The notes: generated by a model not told the origin, from the sequence alone. Shown: positions 51,268 through 60,708, counted from the stretch's first letter. The stretch is 64,000 nt of DNA from Mesorhizobium sp. WSM4904 (GCF_029674545.1 NZ_CP121354.1:434001-498000), one strand, 5' to 3'. Numbers and translations: made by a program.

Positions 51268-52707
51268 TCATCCCGCCGTCGGCGTGGCAAGCAGCCATAG
51301 ACCGAATATCGTGTAGGCGATCATCAGAAGCGTCAGCGGGAACTGGCTCAGCGCGGCACGCGACGGTTGCGGGTGAAGACGCCAGGCGAGGCCATGCGCG
51401 ACCAGGACAGCAAGCACATGGCCGGCGATGATGACGCCGGCCTGCAGGTTCCACAGCCACCAGGCCGACTCCGCACCGGCGACGACGCCCGCCTCGACCA
51501 TCCAATCGGCGGTGCCGAACAGGTTCCAGCCGAGCGCGAAGGGATCGGACAAGGCGACCAGCGCGTACTGGCCGTCGACGAGCAGCACCGTCAGGTAATG
51601 CGCGATGTGGTAGGCGAGCGCGATCGGTACGATCGACCACACCAGCAGGCCGGCAGTTTCCCGGAATGAATGTTCGTCGCCGGCAAGACGCAAGCCGAGA
51701 AAGATGGCAAGGGCGAACACGGCCGCAAGCAGGACGAAGGAGAGCACGAGGCCGAGGCTGCCGATGCCGATCAGCGCGGTGCGGCCCGGAAATCCCAGCG
51801 GATTGATGCCGAACAGGCCCAGCCAGAAAAAGGTCTTCGATAGGCCGTCGAAGGATACGGAGGACAGCGCCAGCAAGAGGAAGGCCGTTCCGCTTGGCGG
51901 CAACGGCTCGGCAGAGAGCAGTTTCGCTCCGGGCCAGCAGAGCCTCAGCCGGCCTTCGCTACGCTCGAAAAGTGCAAAGCAGGCGACCATCGAGAAGAAG
52001 ACGCTCAGGAATTCGCCGCGCCGGCTCCAGTCGCCGTAGCCGAAAAGGAGCATGGCGAGGAAGCTGATCAGCCAGTAGAGGCCGGCGGCCGCAGCCAATC
52101 GCGCGGGATCGTCGGGCGCCGGGTCGATCAGCTCGAACCAGGCGAAGGCGAAGAACAGCACAAAGGCCGGCCAGAAGCCGAGCCATGGCGGCAGGCTCGC
52201 GGGCCAGGTTTCGCTCCCGCGTTTGCCGGCAAGCCGGCTCACGACGCGCCAAGGTCCGTACCACGGATTGAGCCAAGACCAGAGATCGCCGAAGATTCCG
52301 TGCAGCAGCGTGAAGCCGGCCCAGAGCAGCGTCCAGACGACGAGCGGCAGCGGGTTGGACAGCGGGTCGCGGCTGCCGAACAGGCCGGCGGCGATCAGCA
52401 GGGCGAAGCCGGCAAAGGAAAATAGGCTGACGATGGCGCGCAGGCCGTCGCCGAAGGCGAACAGGGATAGGCGCTTGCGCCAGAAGCGGTCGAGGGCAGC
52501 GGGCGGCAGCAGCGCCAGCGCTAGGAAGCTGACGGCCACGGCAAGAGCGCCGCCGGCGATATAGTAGCCCGTCGGAAGAAGCAGCACGTGGCCACGGTCG
52601 GAGGCGTGGGCGAGGGCGGCGGTGGGGTGGAGGGCGAGGATGGTGGCTGCTAAGGCTAACCCCCAAGGTAGGCGCTCTACGGCGCCCCCCTCTGTCCTGC
52701 CGGACAT
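51268..52707 (-). CDS. polytopic membrane protein of unknown function; start codon lies in a palindromic element
   Basis: The 479-residue product has a hydrophobic N-terminal segment that looks like a cleavable signal (ending HPTAALAHA) and about eleven further hydrophobic segments, with Trp/Pro/Gly-rich loops (FGDLWSWLNPWYGPWRV, GYGDWSRRGEFLSV). It faintly resembles membrane proteins labelled 'fenitrothion hydrolase' in databases; I do not rely on that. The only reasonable start is the ATG at 52707, inside the type B element and directly after its GGGGGAG arm; between the element and the signal there is no ATG, GTG or TTG in frame. It has no obvious partner and lies between the liv and pncB transcripts. 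Confidence 0.65.
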   Translation of the reverse strand: MSGRTEGGAVERLPWGLALAATILALHPTAALAHASDRGHVLLLPTGYYIAGGALAVAVSFLALALLPPAALDRFWRKRLSLFAFGDGLRAIVSLFSFAGFALLIAAGLFGSRDPLSNPLPLVVWTLLWAGFTLLHGIFGDLWSWLNPWYGPWRVVSRLAGKRGSETWPASLPPWLGFWPAFVLFFAFAWFELIDPAPDDPARLAAAAGLYWLISFLAMLLFGYGDWSRRGEFLSVFFSMVACFALFERSEGRLRLCWPGAKLLSAEPLPPSGTAFLLLALSSVSFDGLSKTFFWLGLFGINPLGFPGRTALIGIGSLGLVLSFVLLAAVFALAIFLGLRLAGDEHSFRETAGLLVWSIVPIALAYHIAHYLTVLLVDGQYALVALSDPFALGWNLFGTADWMVEAGVVAGAESAWWLWNLQAGVIIAGHVLAVLVAHGLAWRLHPQPSRAALSQFPLTLLMIAYTIFGLWLLATPTAG

Positions 52708-52842
52708 CTCCCCCACTTGGGGGGAGATTGGCGGTTTCAGCGCCGGCGCTTTTCTTGCAACGTTGGAGATTGGCGAAAGCGATGAAGAGGGCTCAATCTC
52801 CCCCCTTGTGGGGGAGATGTCCGGCAGGACAGAGGGGGGCGC
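52681..52842. repeat. type B palindromic element, copy 3
   Basis: Arms GCGCCCCCCTCTGTCCTGCC ... and their complement, inner hairpins ATCTCCCCC-loop-GGGGGAGAT on both sides, and a spacer with CGTTGGAGATTGGCGAAAGC, nearly identical to the element at 2516-2679. It lies between pncB and the membrane-protein gene and overlaps the start of the latter. Confidence 0.87.
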
Positions 52843-52905
52843 GAAGGAACTCAGCCTATCCAACTTTGCCGTCTCGCGTGGGCGATGCCGAAGCACCGGC
52901 TACCC

Positions 52906-54210
52906 TCACACCTTCACCAACTGCTCCACCCGCCCCTTCTCGCCGAAGATGCGCAAATAGCGTTTGATCTCCTTCTCGTCCCCCGTGGCCTTGGCCGGGT
53001 TGTCGGAGAGCTTCACCGCCGGGCGGCCATTGGCCTCGCTGACCTTGCAGACCAGCGAGATGGCGTCGAGGCTCTTGGTCTCGGTCGGCGCGCAGCCTTC
53101 GAAATCGTTGGTGAGGTTGGTGCCCCAGCCGAAGGACATGCGCACCTTGCCCCTGAAGTGACGATAGGCCTCCTCGATGGTCTCGACCTCGAGCCCGTCG
53201 GAGAAGATGAGCAGCTTCTGCTTCGGGTCCTTGCCCTTCTCGCGCCACCAGGAGAGGATCTTCTCGCCGCCTTCGATCGGCGGCGCGCTGTCGGGGCGAA
53301 AGCCGGTCCAGTCGGCGATCCAGTCCGGCGCATCGCGCAGGAACGCAGCGGTGCCGAAGGTGTCGGGCAGCACGATCAGGAGATTGCCGCCATAGTAGCG
53401 CTGCCAGTCCTGCAGCACCTTGTAAGGCGCCTGCCGCAGCTCTTCCTCGGAATTGGCGAGTGCCGCGAACACCATCGGCAGTTCATGCGCGTTGGTGCCG
53501 AGCGCCTCGAGGTCGTTGTCCATGGCCAGAAGCACGTTGGAGGTGCCGGTGAAGGCGTCGCCGATGCCTTCCTTCAGCGCCTCGACGCACCAGCGCTGCC
53601 ACAGGAAAGAGTGGCGGCGGCGCGTACCGAAATCGGAAATGCGGATGCCGGGCAGCGCTTTCAGCCGCTCGGTCTTGTCCCACATCTTGGCCTTGGCGCG
53701 GGCGTAAAGCACGTCAAGCGCGAACGGACCGAAGGAGCGCAGCGCGGCGCGCGAGCGCAACTCGTTGATGATGGCTAAAGCCGGGATCTCCCAGAGCGTG
53801 GTGTACATCCAGGGACCGGGGAAGGACAGTTCGTACTGGCCGTCGCGCTTGGTGAGCTCGTAGTCGGGCAGCCGGAAATCCTCCAGCCATGCCAGGAATT
53901 CCGGCTCGAAGATCTGCTTGCGGCCATAAAAGGTGTTGCCGCCCAGCCAGATCATTTCCTTCTTGGTGAAACGCAAGGTGCGGGCGTGGTCGAGCTGCTC
54001 GCGCAATTCGCCTTCGTCGATCTCGTCGGCCAGGCGCACAGAAGCGGTGCGGTTGATCAGCGTGAAAGTGGCGTCGACCTTGGGGTACATGCCCCAGATC
54101 ATCTGCAGCATCAGAAGCTTGTAGAAATCGGTGTCCAGCAGGCTGCGGACGATCGGGTCGAGCTTCCAGGTGTGGTTGTAGACGCGCCGCGCTATATCGG
54201 TCTTTGCCAT
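52906..54210 (-). CDS. pncB: nicotinate phosphoribosyltransferase
   Basis: The 434-residue enzyme joins nicotinate to PRPP to form nicotinate mononucleotide in the NAD salvage (Preiss-Handler) pathway. It has the N-terminal [17 protein letters not shown], the [12 protein letters not shown] segment, [11 protein letters not shown] and the phosphate-binding SDGLEVETI and [11 protein letters not shown], as in E. coli PncB, with similar length (400 aa in E. coli). It is monocistronic as far as I can see. Together with pncA nearby it makes nicotinamide salvage possible. Confidence 0.95.
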   Translation of the reverse strand: MAKTDIARRVYNHTWKLDPIVRSLLDTDFYKLLMLQMIWGMYPKVDATFTLINRTASVRLADEIDEGELREQLDHARTLRFTKKEMIWLGGNTFYGRKQIFEPEFLAWLEDFRLPDYELTKRDGQYELSFPGPWMYTTLWEIPALAIINELRSRAALRSFGPFALDVLYARAKAKMWDKTERLKALPGIRISDFGTRRRHSFLWQRWCVEALKEGIGDAFTGTSNVLLAMDNDLEALGTNAHELPMVFAALANSEEELRQAPYKVLQDWQRYYGGNLLIVLPDTFGTAAFLRDAPDWIADWTGFRPDSAPPIEGGEKILSWWREKGKDPKQKLLIFSDGLEVETIEEAYRHFRGKVRMSFGWGTNLTNDFEGCAPTETKSLDAISLVCKVSEANGRPAVKLSDNPAKATGDEKEIKRYLRIFGEKGRVEQLVKV

Positions 54211-54455
54211 ACTTGCTGCCGCCTTCGCTGCTTGCTCCGAAAGGGTCGCGCCGAAACCGCCTCAGGCGACATTCTTCCGGCCTTCGTTTTAAGCCGACTG
54301 CCTCATAGCATTGAATTTTTGCAAGCGCTGCCCGCTTTGCAAGCTGGCCCGACAAAAAGAAGCGGCCTGCGGCAAGTGTCGCGATCCGAACGCGATTGAT
54401 TTTTCGGATGGGCTACCGGACACTTCCGCCAGACAAGAGACAGGAGTATCCGGAC

Positions 54456-55511
54456 ATGGGTTACGATCGCGGCAAGCTTGAAGCGTTGCGCCGCAAATAT
54501 GGCGAGAGCCATGGCGGCGAGATGTTCGACCCGAAATTCCGCAAGGTCGCCGACAAGATCTTTTCGAAGAGCGGCACGCGGCTCGCCCCCTATTCCGGCA
54601 TCCCGACCTTCCTTGCGGCGCCCTACCGGCAGGTGGCCGCCGACAATCCGGATTTCGGCGACCTGCAGGTGGCGATGATCGGCGTGCCGATGGATCTCGG
54701 CGTCACCAACCGTCCCGGCGCGCGCTTCGGGCCACGAGCGCTGCGCGCGATCGAGCGCATCGGCCCCTACAATCACGTGCTGGAATGCGCCCCGACGCAC
54801 GAGCTGCGCGTCGCCGACATCGGCGACACGCCGTTCCGCAGCCGCTACCGGCTGGAAATCAGCCACGAGGACATCGAGCGCCGCACCAACCAGATCGTCG
54901 ACGCCGGCGTGCTGCCGCTTTCGGTCGGCGGCGACCACTCGATCAGCCATCCGATCCTGAAGGCGGTCGGCAAAAAGGCGCCGGTGGGCATGATCCATAT
55001 CGACGCCCATTGCGACACAAGCGGGCTGTTCGACATGACCAAGTTCCACCACGGCGGACCGTTCCGCAACGCGGTGCTGGACGGCGTGCTCGATCCCACC
55101 CGCACCATCCAGATCGGCATTCGCGGTTCGGCCGAATATCTGTGGGAGTTCACCTACGAATCCGGCATGACGGTGGTCCATGCCGAGGAGGTGACCGGCC
55201 TCGGCATCCCAGCCATCATCGAGAAGGCGCGGAAAATCGTCGGCGACGGCCCGACCTACATCTCCTTCGACGTCGACAGCATCGATCCGGCCTTCGCGCC
55301 GGGCACCGGCACGCCGGAAGTCGGCGGACTGACGACGCGCGAGGTGCTCGAGCTGCTGCGCGGCCTGAAGGGCCTCAACATCGTCGGCGGCGACGTCGTC
55401 GAGGTGGCGCCGCAGTATGACGCGACCACCAACACCGCCCATGTCGGCGCGCAGGTGCTGTTCGAGATTCTCAGCCTGATGGTGTTCAGCCCGGCTCTCA
55501 AGAAGGGCTGA
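54456..55511 (+). CDS. speB: agmatinase / arginase-family ureohydrolase
   Basis: The 351-residue enzyme has the three manganese-binding motifs of the arginase family: GGDHSISHP, IDAHCDTS and SFDVDSIDPAFAPGTGTPEVGGLT. It is therefore a ureohydrolase that splits a guanidino compound into an amine and urea. Agmatine (to putrescine) is the usual annotation, but guanidinobutyrate- and guanidine-hydrolysing relatives share these motifs, so the substrate is not settled. CAGGAG lies before the ATG at 54456; an in-frame start 60 bases upstream lacks a site. A strong terminator follows. Confidence 0.88.
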   Translation: MGYDRGKLEALRRKYGESHGGEMFDPKFRKVADKIFSKSGTRLAPYSGIPTFLAAPYRQVAADNPDFGDLQVAMIGVPMDLGVTNRPGARFGPRALRAIERIGPYNHVLECAPTHELRVADIGDTPFRSRYRLEISHEDIERRTNQIVDAGVLPLSVGGDHSISHPILKAVGKKAPVGMIHIDAHCDTSGLFDMTKFHHGGPFRNAVLDGVLDPTRTIQIGIRGSAEYLWEFTYESGMTVVHAEEVTGLGIPAIIEKARKIVGDGPTYISFDVDSIDPAFAPGTGTPEVGGLTTREVLELLRGLKGLNIVGGDVVEVAPQYDATTNTAHVGAQVLFEILSLMVFSPALKKG

Positions 55512-55542
55512 GGCAGGCATACAACGCGGCCGCCGGCTAGAC

Positions 55543-55590
55543 CGGTTCACCGTTTCACGGAAACGGCGAACCGCTCTATCTTTTTGTTTT
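55543..55590 (+). terminator. rho-independent terminator after the ureohydrolase gene
   Basis: The stem CGGTTC-a-CCGTTTC with loop ACG pairs with GAAACGG-c-GAACCG, followed by CTCTATCTTTTTGTTTT. It begins 32 bases after the stop codon. It may form part of a longer intergenic element with the adjacent CAATTCC hairpin. Confidence 0.85.
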
Positions 55591-55594
55591 CACG

Positions 55595-55636
55595 CAATTC
55601 CGGGAGGAAAACCGCTTCACACTTTTCCTGGAATTG
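55595..55636. repeat. AATTCC-type inverted repeat (part of a common intergenic box)
   Basis: CAATTCC-ggGAGGAAAA ... TTTTCCT-GGAATTG form a hairpin between the convergent ureohydrolase and MATE genes. The right arm (CTTTTCCTGGAATTGCTCT) recurs, slightly changed, at about 11612-11630 upstream of matB, so this is a small dispersed repeat. Confidence 0.65.
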
Positions 55637-55657
55637 CTCTAACCGGCGGCCTTTTGC

Positions 55658-57061
55658 TCAATGACTGAACGACAGCGCCGGCGCGATGCGGTCGCGCCGC
55701 AGCCAGCGCGCGAGCAGGAGCGCCGCCACCACGGCCAGACCCGACGCCAGGCCGATCCAGATGCCGACGCCGTTGAAGCCGAAATGGAAGGCAAGCAGCA
55801 CGCCGAGCGGCAAGCCGACGCCCCAATAGCCGATCGCGGCATAGATCATCGGCACCTTGGTGTCGTGCAGGCCGCGCAGCATGCCGGCGGCGACCGCCTG
55901 CGCGCCGTCGAAAATCTGGAACAGCGCGGCGAACACCAGGAACGACACGGCAAGCGTGATCACCCTGGCGTTACCCGGATCGGCAAGATCGATGAAGGCG
56001 CTGATCAGAAGATGCGGCCAGAGGATCATCACCAGACCCATCAGCGCCATGAAGGAGACGCCGATGACAAAGGCGGTCCAGCCGGCACGCGAGACGCCTT
56101 CCGGATTGCCGGCGCCATGCGCAAGGCCGACACGCACCGTGACCGCCTGGTTGAGGCCGAGCGGCACCATGAAGGAGATCGAGGCAATCTGGATGGCAAT
56201 CGCATGAGCAGCCAGCGAATCCGCGTCGATAAGGCCCATCAGCAGCGCCGCCGCGTTGAAGATCGTCACCTCGAAGGCGAGGATGCCGGCGATCGGCAGG
56301 CCGAGCCTGAGCAGGCCGCGAAAGCGCGGCCAGTCGGAGCGCCAGAAGCGGCCGAACAGGCGATAGCGACGGAACTTCTTCTCCAGCAGCACCACGGCCG
56401 CCAAGCCGGCAAACATAAGAGTGCTGGAAAGCGAGGTTGCGAGGCCCGATCCGGCGATGCCCATGGCCGACACGCCGAGATTGCCGAACATGAACACCCA
56501 GTTGAAGAAGGCGTTGCAGGCCACGGCCACGAACACGATGATCAGCGCCCAGCCCGGCCGCTCCAGCGCCGAGATGAAGGAACGCAGCACGATATAGCCA
56601 TAGAAGGGCAGCACCGCCCATTGCAGCCAGTGCAGGTAAATGCCGGCCTGATGCGCGAGATCCGGCTTCTGGCCCATGGCCAAAAGCACTTCCTCGCCGT
56701 GCCAGAGGAACAGCCAGATCGGGATCGAGACGAGGACCGCAAGCCATAGACCCTGGCGCACGGTGCGACGCAGGTCGCGCACGGAATGGCGGCGACGGCC
56801 GAGCTCGGTCGCCATCATCGGCGAGGTCGCCAGCATCAGGCCGAGACCGAAGATCAGCGGCATGAAATAGAGGTTGGAACCGAGCGCGCCGGCGGCCAGC
56901 GTGTCAGGCCCCAAACGGCCCATCATCATGACGTCGGTCGCGGTCATGGCGGTCTGGCCGAGATTGGTGAGCACCATCGGCCAGGCGAGCGCCAGCGTCG
57001 CCCTGATTTCCTGACGCCAAAGATTTTCCGGCGCGCGAGCGCCGGCTTCGATCGCAGACAT
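55658..57061 (-). CDS. MATE-family multidrug efflux transporter (NorM type)
   Basis: The 467-residue inner-membrane protein has twelve expected hydrophobic segments and MATE landmarks: LALAWPMVLTNLGQTAMTATDVMMMGRLGPDTLAAGALG at the start, PFYGYIVLRSFISALERPGWALI, and in the second half LGLPIAGILAFEVTIFNAAALLMG and GMLRGLHDTKVPMIYAAIGYWGVGLPLG. These proteins export cationic drugs or metabolites using H+ or Na+. I start at ATG 57061; the frame is open further but overlaps the divergent regulator region. Convergent with the ureohydrolase, divergent from the AraC gene. Confidence 0.92.
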   Translation of the reverse strand: MSAIEAGARAPENLWRQEIRATLALAWPMVLTNLGQTAMTATDVMMMGRLGPDTLAAGALGSNLYFMPLIFGLGLMLATSPMMATELGRRRHSVRDLRRTVRQGLWLAVLVSIPIWLFLWHGEEVLLAMGQKPDLAHQAGIYLHWLQWAVLPFYGYIVLRSFISALERPGWALIIVFVAVACNAFFNWVFMFGNLGVSAMGIAGSGLATSLSSTLMFAGLAAVVLLEKKFRRYRLFGRFWRSDWPRFRGLLRLGLPIAGILAFEVTIFNAAALLMGLIDADSLAAHAIAIQIASISFMVPLGLNQAVTVRVGLAHGAGNPEGVSRAGWTAFVIGVSFMALMGLVMILWPHLLISAFIDLADPGNARVITLAVSFLVFAALFQIFDGAQAVAAGMLRGLHDTKVPMIYAAIGYWGVGLPLGVLLAFHFGFNGVGIWIGLASGLAVVAALLLARWLRRDRIAPALSFSH

Positions 57062-57296
57062 TTTCCGCTCTTTCAGATCGCGGCGCGTCGGGACCAATCC
57101 CGGAAGCCGCACGCAACGGCGCAAAATGGCGCCGTTTGCGCCGTCTTGTGAACGAAATGCGACATATTGGCAAGGGAGGAGGCGCGGCCAGTCATTGATC
57201 CAGCAGGCCGGACCGGCGGCACGTTCACTTGCCGGCCGGGGGCTGCTACGGATGTCCGAAGACACACAGCCGGCGAGAGATGCCGGGAGGAATGGG

Positions 57297-58214
57297 ATGC
57301 CGTTCAGGCGCAGAAAGAACACGGCCGCGATCCCGCGAACTGTGCCCGCCTTCGAGCACATCGTCACCGAGGCGAGCGAGAGCTTCCTGTGGCGGCTGGA
57401 CGACTATCCGTGGGAACGCAACGTCTGGAATTTTCACCCCGAATACGAGATCCATCTGCTCAGGAAATCGTCAGGCGTGGTGCTGGTCGGCGACCATATC
57501 GGCGAGTTCGGGCCAGGCTATCTGACAATCGTCGGCGGCGGGCTGCCGCATGACTGGGTGACGGCGGTGCAGCCGGGCGAGCTGATCGAGGGCCGCGATA
57601 TCGTGCTGCAGTTCGACCCGGAGCGGCTGCGCGGCTCGGCGGAGCTGCTGCCGGAGTTGCGCGAGCTGGAGCCGTTCCTGGAGCGCTCGCTGCGCGGCAT
57701 GGCCTTCCATGGCCGCACCGCGATCGACGGCGCCGCGCTGATGGAGCGGATGGGCACCGTGCACGGGCTCACCCGCTTCCGGTTGTTCCTCGAACTGGTG
57801 GATTTGCTGGCCAAGACCGATGAATACGAGCTCTTGTCGTCACCGGATTTCTCGCCGGTGCTCGACGCCGCCTCGCTGGACATCATCCAGCGTACGCTGA
57901 CCTATCTCTTCCAGCACTTCGCCGAAGATTTGAAGCTGCCGGAAGTGGCAGCACTTGCCGGGATGAGCGAAAGCACGTTTTCGCGCTTCTTCCAGAAAAA
58001 CACCGGTAACAGCTTCAGCGACCACGTTGCCAAGCTGAGACTTTGGCAAGCCTGCAAGCTGCTCGCCGATACCGACATCCCGATCACCGACATCTGTTTC
58101 CAGGTCGGTTACATGAACATCTCCAACTTCAACCGCGCCTTCCTGCGCAAGCACAAGATGACGCCGTCATCCTACCGCAAGCTGTCGCGGCAGCGGCTGA
58201 CACTACGGGCCTGA
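57297..58214 (+). CDS. AraC-family transcriptional regulator of the polyol operon
   Basis: The 305-residue protein has an N-terminal cupin-like sensing domain (HPEYEIHLLRKSSGVVLVGDHIGEFGPGYLTIVGGGLPHDW) and a C-terminal double helix-turn-helix at about 200-300: LKLPEVAALAGMSESTFSRFFQKNTGNSF and ITDICFQVGYMNISNFNRAFLRKHKMTPSSYRK. The ATG at 57297 follows GGGAGG; a longer form from 57252 is possible. It lies directly upstream of a polyol ABC operon on the same strand, so it is most likely its activator, with polyol or ketose as ligand. Confidence 0.9.
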   Translation: MPFRRRKNTAAIPRTVPAFEHIVTEASESFLWRLDDYPWERNVWNFHPEYEIHLLRKSSGVVLVGDHIGEFGPGYLTIVGGGLPHDWVTAVQPGELIEGRDIVLQFDPERLRGSAELLPELRELEPFLERSLRGMAFHGRTAIDGAALMERMGTVHGLTRFRLFLELVDLLAKTDEYELLSSPDFSPVLDAASLDIIQRTLTYLFQHFAEDLKLPEVAALAGMSESTFSRFFQKNTGNSFSDHVAKLRLWQACKLLADTDIPITDICFQVGYMNISNFNRAFLRKHKMTPSSYRKLSRQRLTLRA

Positions 58215-58273
58215 CCAGCTTGAAATCAGCTACTCCCAACGACACTGATACTCATGTGACAGACAGACTCTGC

Positions 58274-58298
58274 TTGTGCCATTTTTTGCGTCGCACAA
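58274..58298. promoter_or_regulatory. inverted repeat TTGTGC-N13-GCACAA upstream of the polyol operon
   Basis: The half-sites extend to GC-TTGTGC and GCACAA-TGC. The site lies in the 240-base gap between the AraC gene and the binding-protein gene, about 155 bases before the latter's start. It is a reasonable AraC-protein or other regulator site, found by eye only. Confidence 0.35.
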
Positions 58299-58454
58299 TG
58301 CATAAAAGTACAGGTTTGCCGCAACAAGGCTTCTAGCCTCGTCCCGTCCAACTCCTCATTTTGGCGACGGGTGGCAGGTCGCCCGGGGGACGATGAAGGT
58401 CGTCTGGCCCGAGGACCTCCGCTTCCCGCGAATGTTCCTGGAGGAGAAAAATCA

Positions 58455-59729
58455 ATGAAATCAAATCGGCTCGCTGCCAGCCTCGGCGCAGCGTTCGTGC
58501 TTACCGCTTCCGTATCCACCGCGGCACTCGCGCAGGCGCCGGTCTGCTCGGCACCGGTCAAGGTGCTGGCGCAGCCGCGCGACGGGCTGACGCTTCTGGA
58601 GGACTCCAAGGACGAGTTCAAGAAGCTCTCCGGCGCCGGCTTCCAGATCGATTACCTCAACGAGAATGACCGCCGCGCCAAGTCGCGCGCCGACGCCTCC
58701 ACGGTCGGCAACTACAACGTCTACTATGTCGACGAGGCCAATGTCGCGCTGTTCGCCTCGTCCGGCTGGATCGCGCCGCTGGCCGACTATTATCCGGCCG
58801 AGTACGACTTCGCCGACTTCGACCCGGGCCGCCAGAAGGTGGCCACCTATGACGGCAAGGTCTGGTTCGCGCCGCTGACCGGCGGCGGCGACCTGATGGT
58901 CTACCGCAAGGACGTGCTGGAGGCCGCCGGCATCCAGCCGCCGAAGACGCTCGATGAACTTATCGCCGATGTGGCGAAGCTGAACGATCCGGACAAGGGC
59001 ATGTACGGCATCGCACTGCGCGGCGCGCGCGGCTCGGGCGCCAATGTCTGGCGCTGGATGCCTTTCTTCAAAGCCTATGGCGGCAAATGGTTCGACGGCG
59101 ACAAGCCGGCTTTCAATTCGGACGCGGCTGTGAAGGCGACCGAGACTTATCTCAAGCTGTTTAAGGACTCGGCCCCCGGCACGCAGACCGGCAGCTGGGA
59201 TGAATCGACCGGCGCCTTCCTCTCCGGCCAGGTCGCCATCCTCGTCGAATCGACGCCGCTGTCGGGCATGGCGGTCGATCCGAAGACCTCGCAGGTGGTC
59301 GGCAAGGTCGGCTTCCTGCCGCCGCCTTCGCCGCTGCCTGGCGGTGGCTACGGTCACGGCCTCGCCATCGGCACCAAGGCCAATCCGGACGACGCCTCGA
59401 AGAAGTGCGCCGGCCTGTTCATCGCCTGGGCGACGTCGAAAGAGAACGAGAAGCGCCGGCTCGACGCGCACCAGTTCGGCGAGCTCAACCGCACCAGCAT
59501 CCTCTCCAGCAAGGAATTCGCCGACATCTACGGCGCCGATCTCGGCCAGGCGCTGGCCGACACCGGCAAGGTCACGGCGGTGAACTTCTGGCAGGATCCG
59601 CGCTGGCCCGATCTCGGCGACCGCTGGGGCATCATCCTCGAGGAGCTGGTCACCGGCACCCGCACCGACATCAAGGGCGGTCTCAACGAGCTCGATGCCT
59701 ATGCCGACGAGCTGGTGAAGAAGAAGTAA
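58455..59729 (+). CDS. polyol/sugar ABC transporter substrate-binding protein
   Basis: The 424-residue protein has a signal peptide (about residues 1-27, ending STAALAQ) and a family-1 solute-binding fold: VKVLAQPRDGLTLLEDSKDEF, NVYYVDEANVALFASSGWIAPL, DLMVYRKDVLEAAGIQPPKTLDEL, GYGHGLAIGTKANP. GGAGGAG lies before the ATG at 58455. With the xylitol-type dehydrogenase and a FGGY kinase nearby, the ligand is probably a pentitol or hexitol. It is the first gene of a five-gene operon. Confidence 0.9.
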   Translation: MKSNRLAASLGAAFVLTASVSTAALAQAPVCSAPVKVLAQPRDGLTLLEDSKDEFKKLSGAGFQIDYLNENDRRAKSRADASTVGNYNVYYVDEANVALFASSGWIAPLADYYPAEYDFADFDPGRQKVATYDGKVWFAPLTGGGDLMVYRKDVLEAAGIQPPKTLDELIADVAKLNDPDKGMYGIALRGARGSGANVWRWMPFFKAYGGKWFDGDKPAFNSDAAVKATETYLKLFKDSAPGTQTGSWDESTGAFLSGQVAILVESTPLSGMAVDPKTSQVVGKVGFLPPPSPLPGGGYGHGLAIGTKANPDDASKKCAGLFIAWATSKENEKRRLDAHQFGELNRTSILSSKEFADIYGADLGQALADTGKVTAVNFWQDPRWPDLGDRWGIILEELVTGTRTDIKGGLNELDAYADELVKKK

Positions 59730-59737
59730 TCCTCCCG

Positions 59738-59794
59738 CCCGTGGCGCGCGGTCGCCGGCATTCGTCGGAATGCCGGGACCCCGTGCGCCACGGG
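59738..59794. promoter_or_regulatory. intra-operon nested hairpin after the binding-protein gene
   Basis: An outer stem CCCGTGGCGC / GCGCCACGGG encloses an inner stem CCGGCATTC-gtcg-GAATGCCGG; no T-tract follows. It begins eight bases after the stop and is positioned like the hairpin at 19660-19683 in the amino-sugar operon, so it probably protects the 3' end of the binding-protein message. Confidence 0.65.
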
Positions 59795-59841
59795 TTCACG
59801 CCAGCGATTCCTGATGCATCCGCGATAGCCGAGGATAGGCA

Positions 59842-60708
59842 ATGCGCCGACGCTCTTCCCTGCCCGTCACCTTTCTCGTTCCCACATTCGTCATCCTGCT
59901 CGTGCTGTCGATGGTGCCGACGCTCTACGCCATCGTGATTGCCCTGCAGAACCGCGAATTGAGCGCGCCTGGCTATTCCTGGGTCTGGTTCTCGAACTTC
60001 GCCGACCTCTTTCTCGACCGCCGCTTCCTCAACGCCGTGTGGGTTTCGGTGAAGTGGGAGATCGTCACCGTCGTGGCGACGATGGTGGTGGCGATCGGGC
60101 TCGGCGTGCTGATGTTCGAAGTTGCCTCGCCACGCCTGCGCAACGTCTACTGCCTGCTGTTCATCATTCCGGTGCTGTTGCCGCGTGTCTCGGCGGCTTT
60201 CGTGTGGAAGTTCGCCTATCACCCGCTTTACGGCATCGCCACCTATCCCTACCGGCTGATCACCGGCGGGCTGATCTTCGACCCGCTCTCCAAGGCCTCG
60301 ACAGCGCTGTTCGCCGTCGCCTCGGTCGACGTCTGGCAATGGGGCCTGTTCTTCGCCGTCATCGTGCTGAAGCTCCTGGAGACCTTGCCGCCACAGCCGA
60401 TCGAGGCGGCGCGGCTCGACCATGCGAAGCGCTGGCAGATCCATGCCTACGTGACCTTGCCGATGCTCAAGGCGCCGCTGATCAGCCTGATGTTCGTCAA
60501 GATGATCGAATCGCTGCGCTCCTTCGACCTCATCTATGTGATGACGCGCGGCGGACCGGGCGTCGCGACGGAGACGCTCGACATGTACGCCTTCTCGCAG
60601 GGCTTCATCGAGTCCGGCAAGGTCTCCTATGCCTCGGCCATGGCGGTGCTGATGATGATTGCGACCGTCATCACCTTCACCTTCCTGTGGAAGCGGGTGC
60701 AGGCATGA
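59842..60708 (+). CDS. polyol ABC transporter permease (MalF type)
   Basis: The 288-residue inner-membrane protein has six hydrophobic segments and the EAA loop (QPIEAARLDHAKRWQIHAYVTLPMLKAPL). An AGGATAGG stretch precedes the ATG. Its last four bases (ATGA) overlap the next permease gene. The two form the channel for the polyol-type substrate. Confidence 0.9.
   Translation: MRRRSSLPVTFLVPTFVILLVLSMVPTLYAIVIALQNRELSAPGYSWVWFSNFADLFLDRRFLNAVWVSVKWEIVTVVATMVVAIGLGVLMFEVASPRLRNVYCLLFIIPVLLPRVSAAFVWKFAYHPLYGIATYPYRLITGGLIFDPLSKASTALFAVASVDVWQWGLFFAVIVLKLLETLPPQPIEAARLDHAKRWQIHAYVTLPMLKAPLISLMFVKMIESLRSFDLIYVMTRGGPGVATETLDMYAFSQGFIESGKVSYASAMAVLMMIATVITFTFLWKRVQA

Noticed and set aside
51141..51431. 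Short open frame on the plus strand upstream of the liv operon
   Set aside because: It starts at a TTG without ribosome site within the liv promoter and overlaps the end of the membrane-protein gene; composition is non-coding.
49522..52842. Regularly recurring palindromes taken as a CRISPR-like array
   Set aside because: Copies are far apart, differ in sequence, lie between ordinary genes and have no cas genes or uniform spacers.
54211..54455. Possible guanidine or other riboswitch before the ureohydrolase gene
   Set aside because: I looked for the conserved guanidine-riboswitch cores and for an alternating terminator/antiterminator pair and saw neither.
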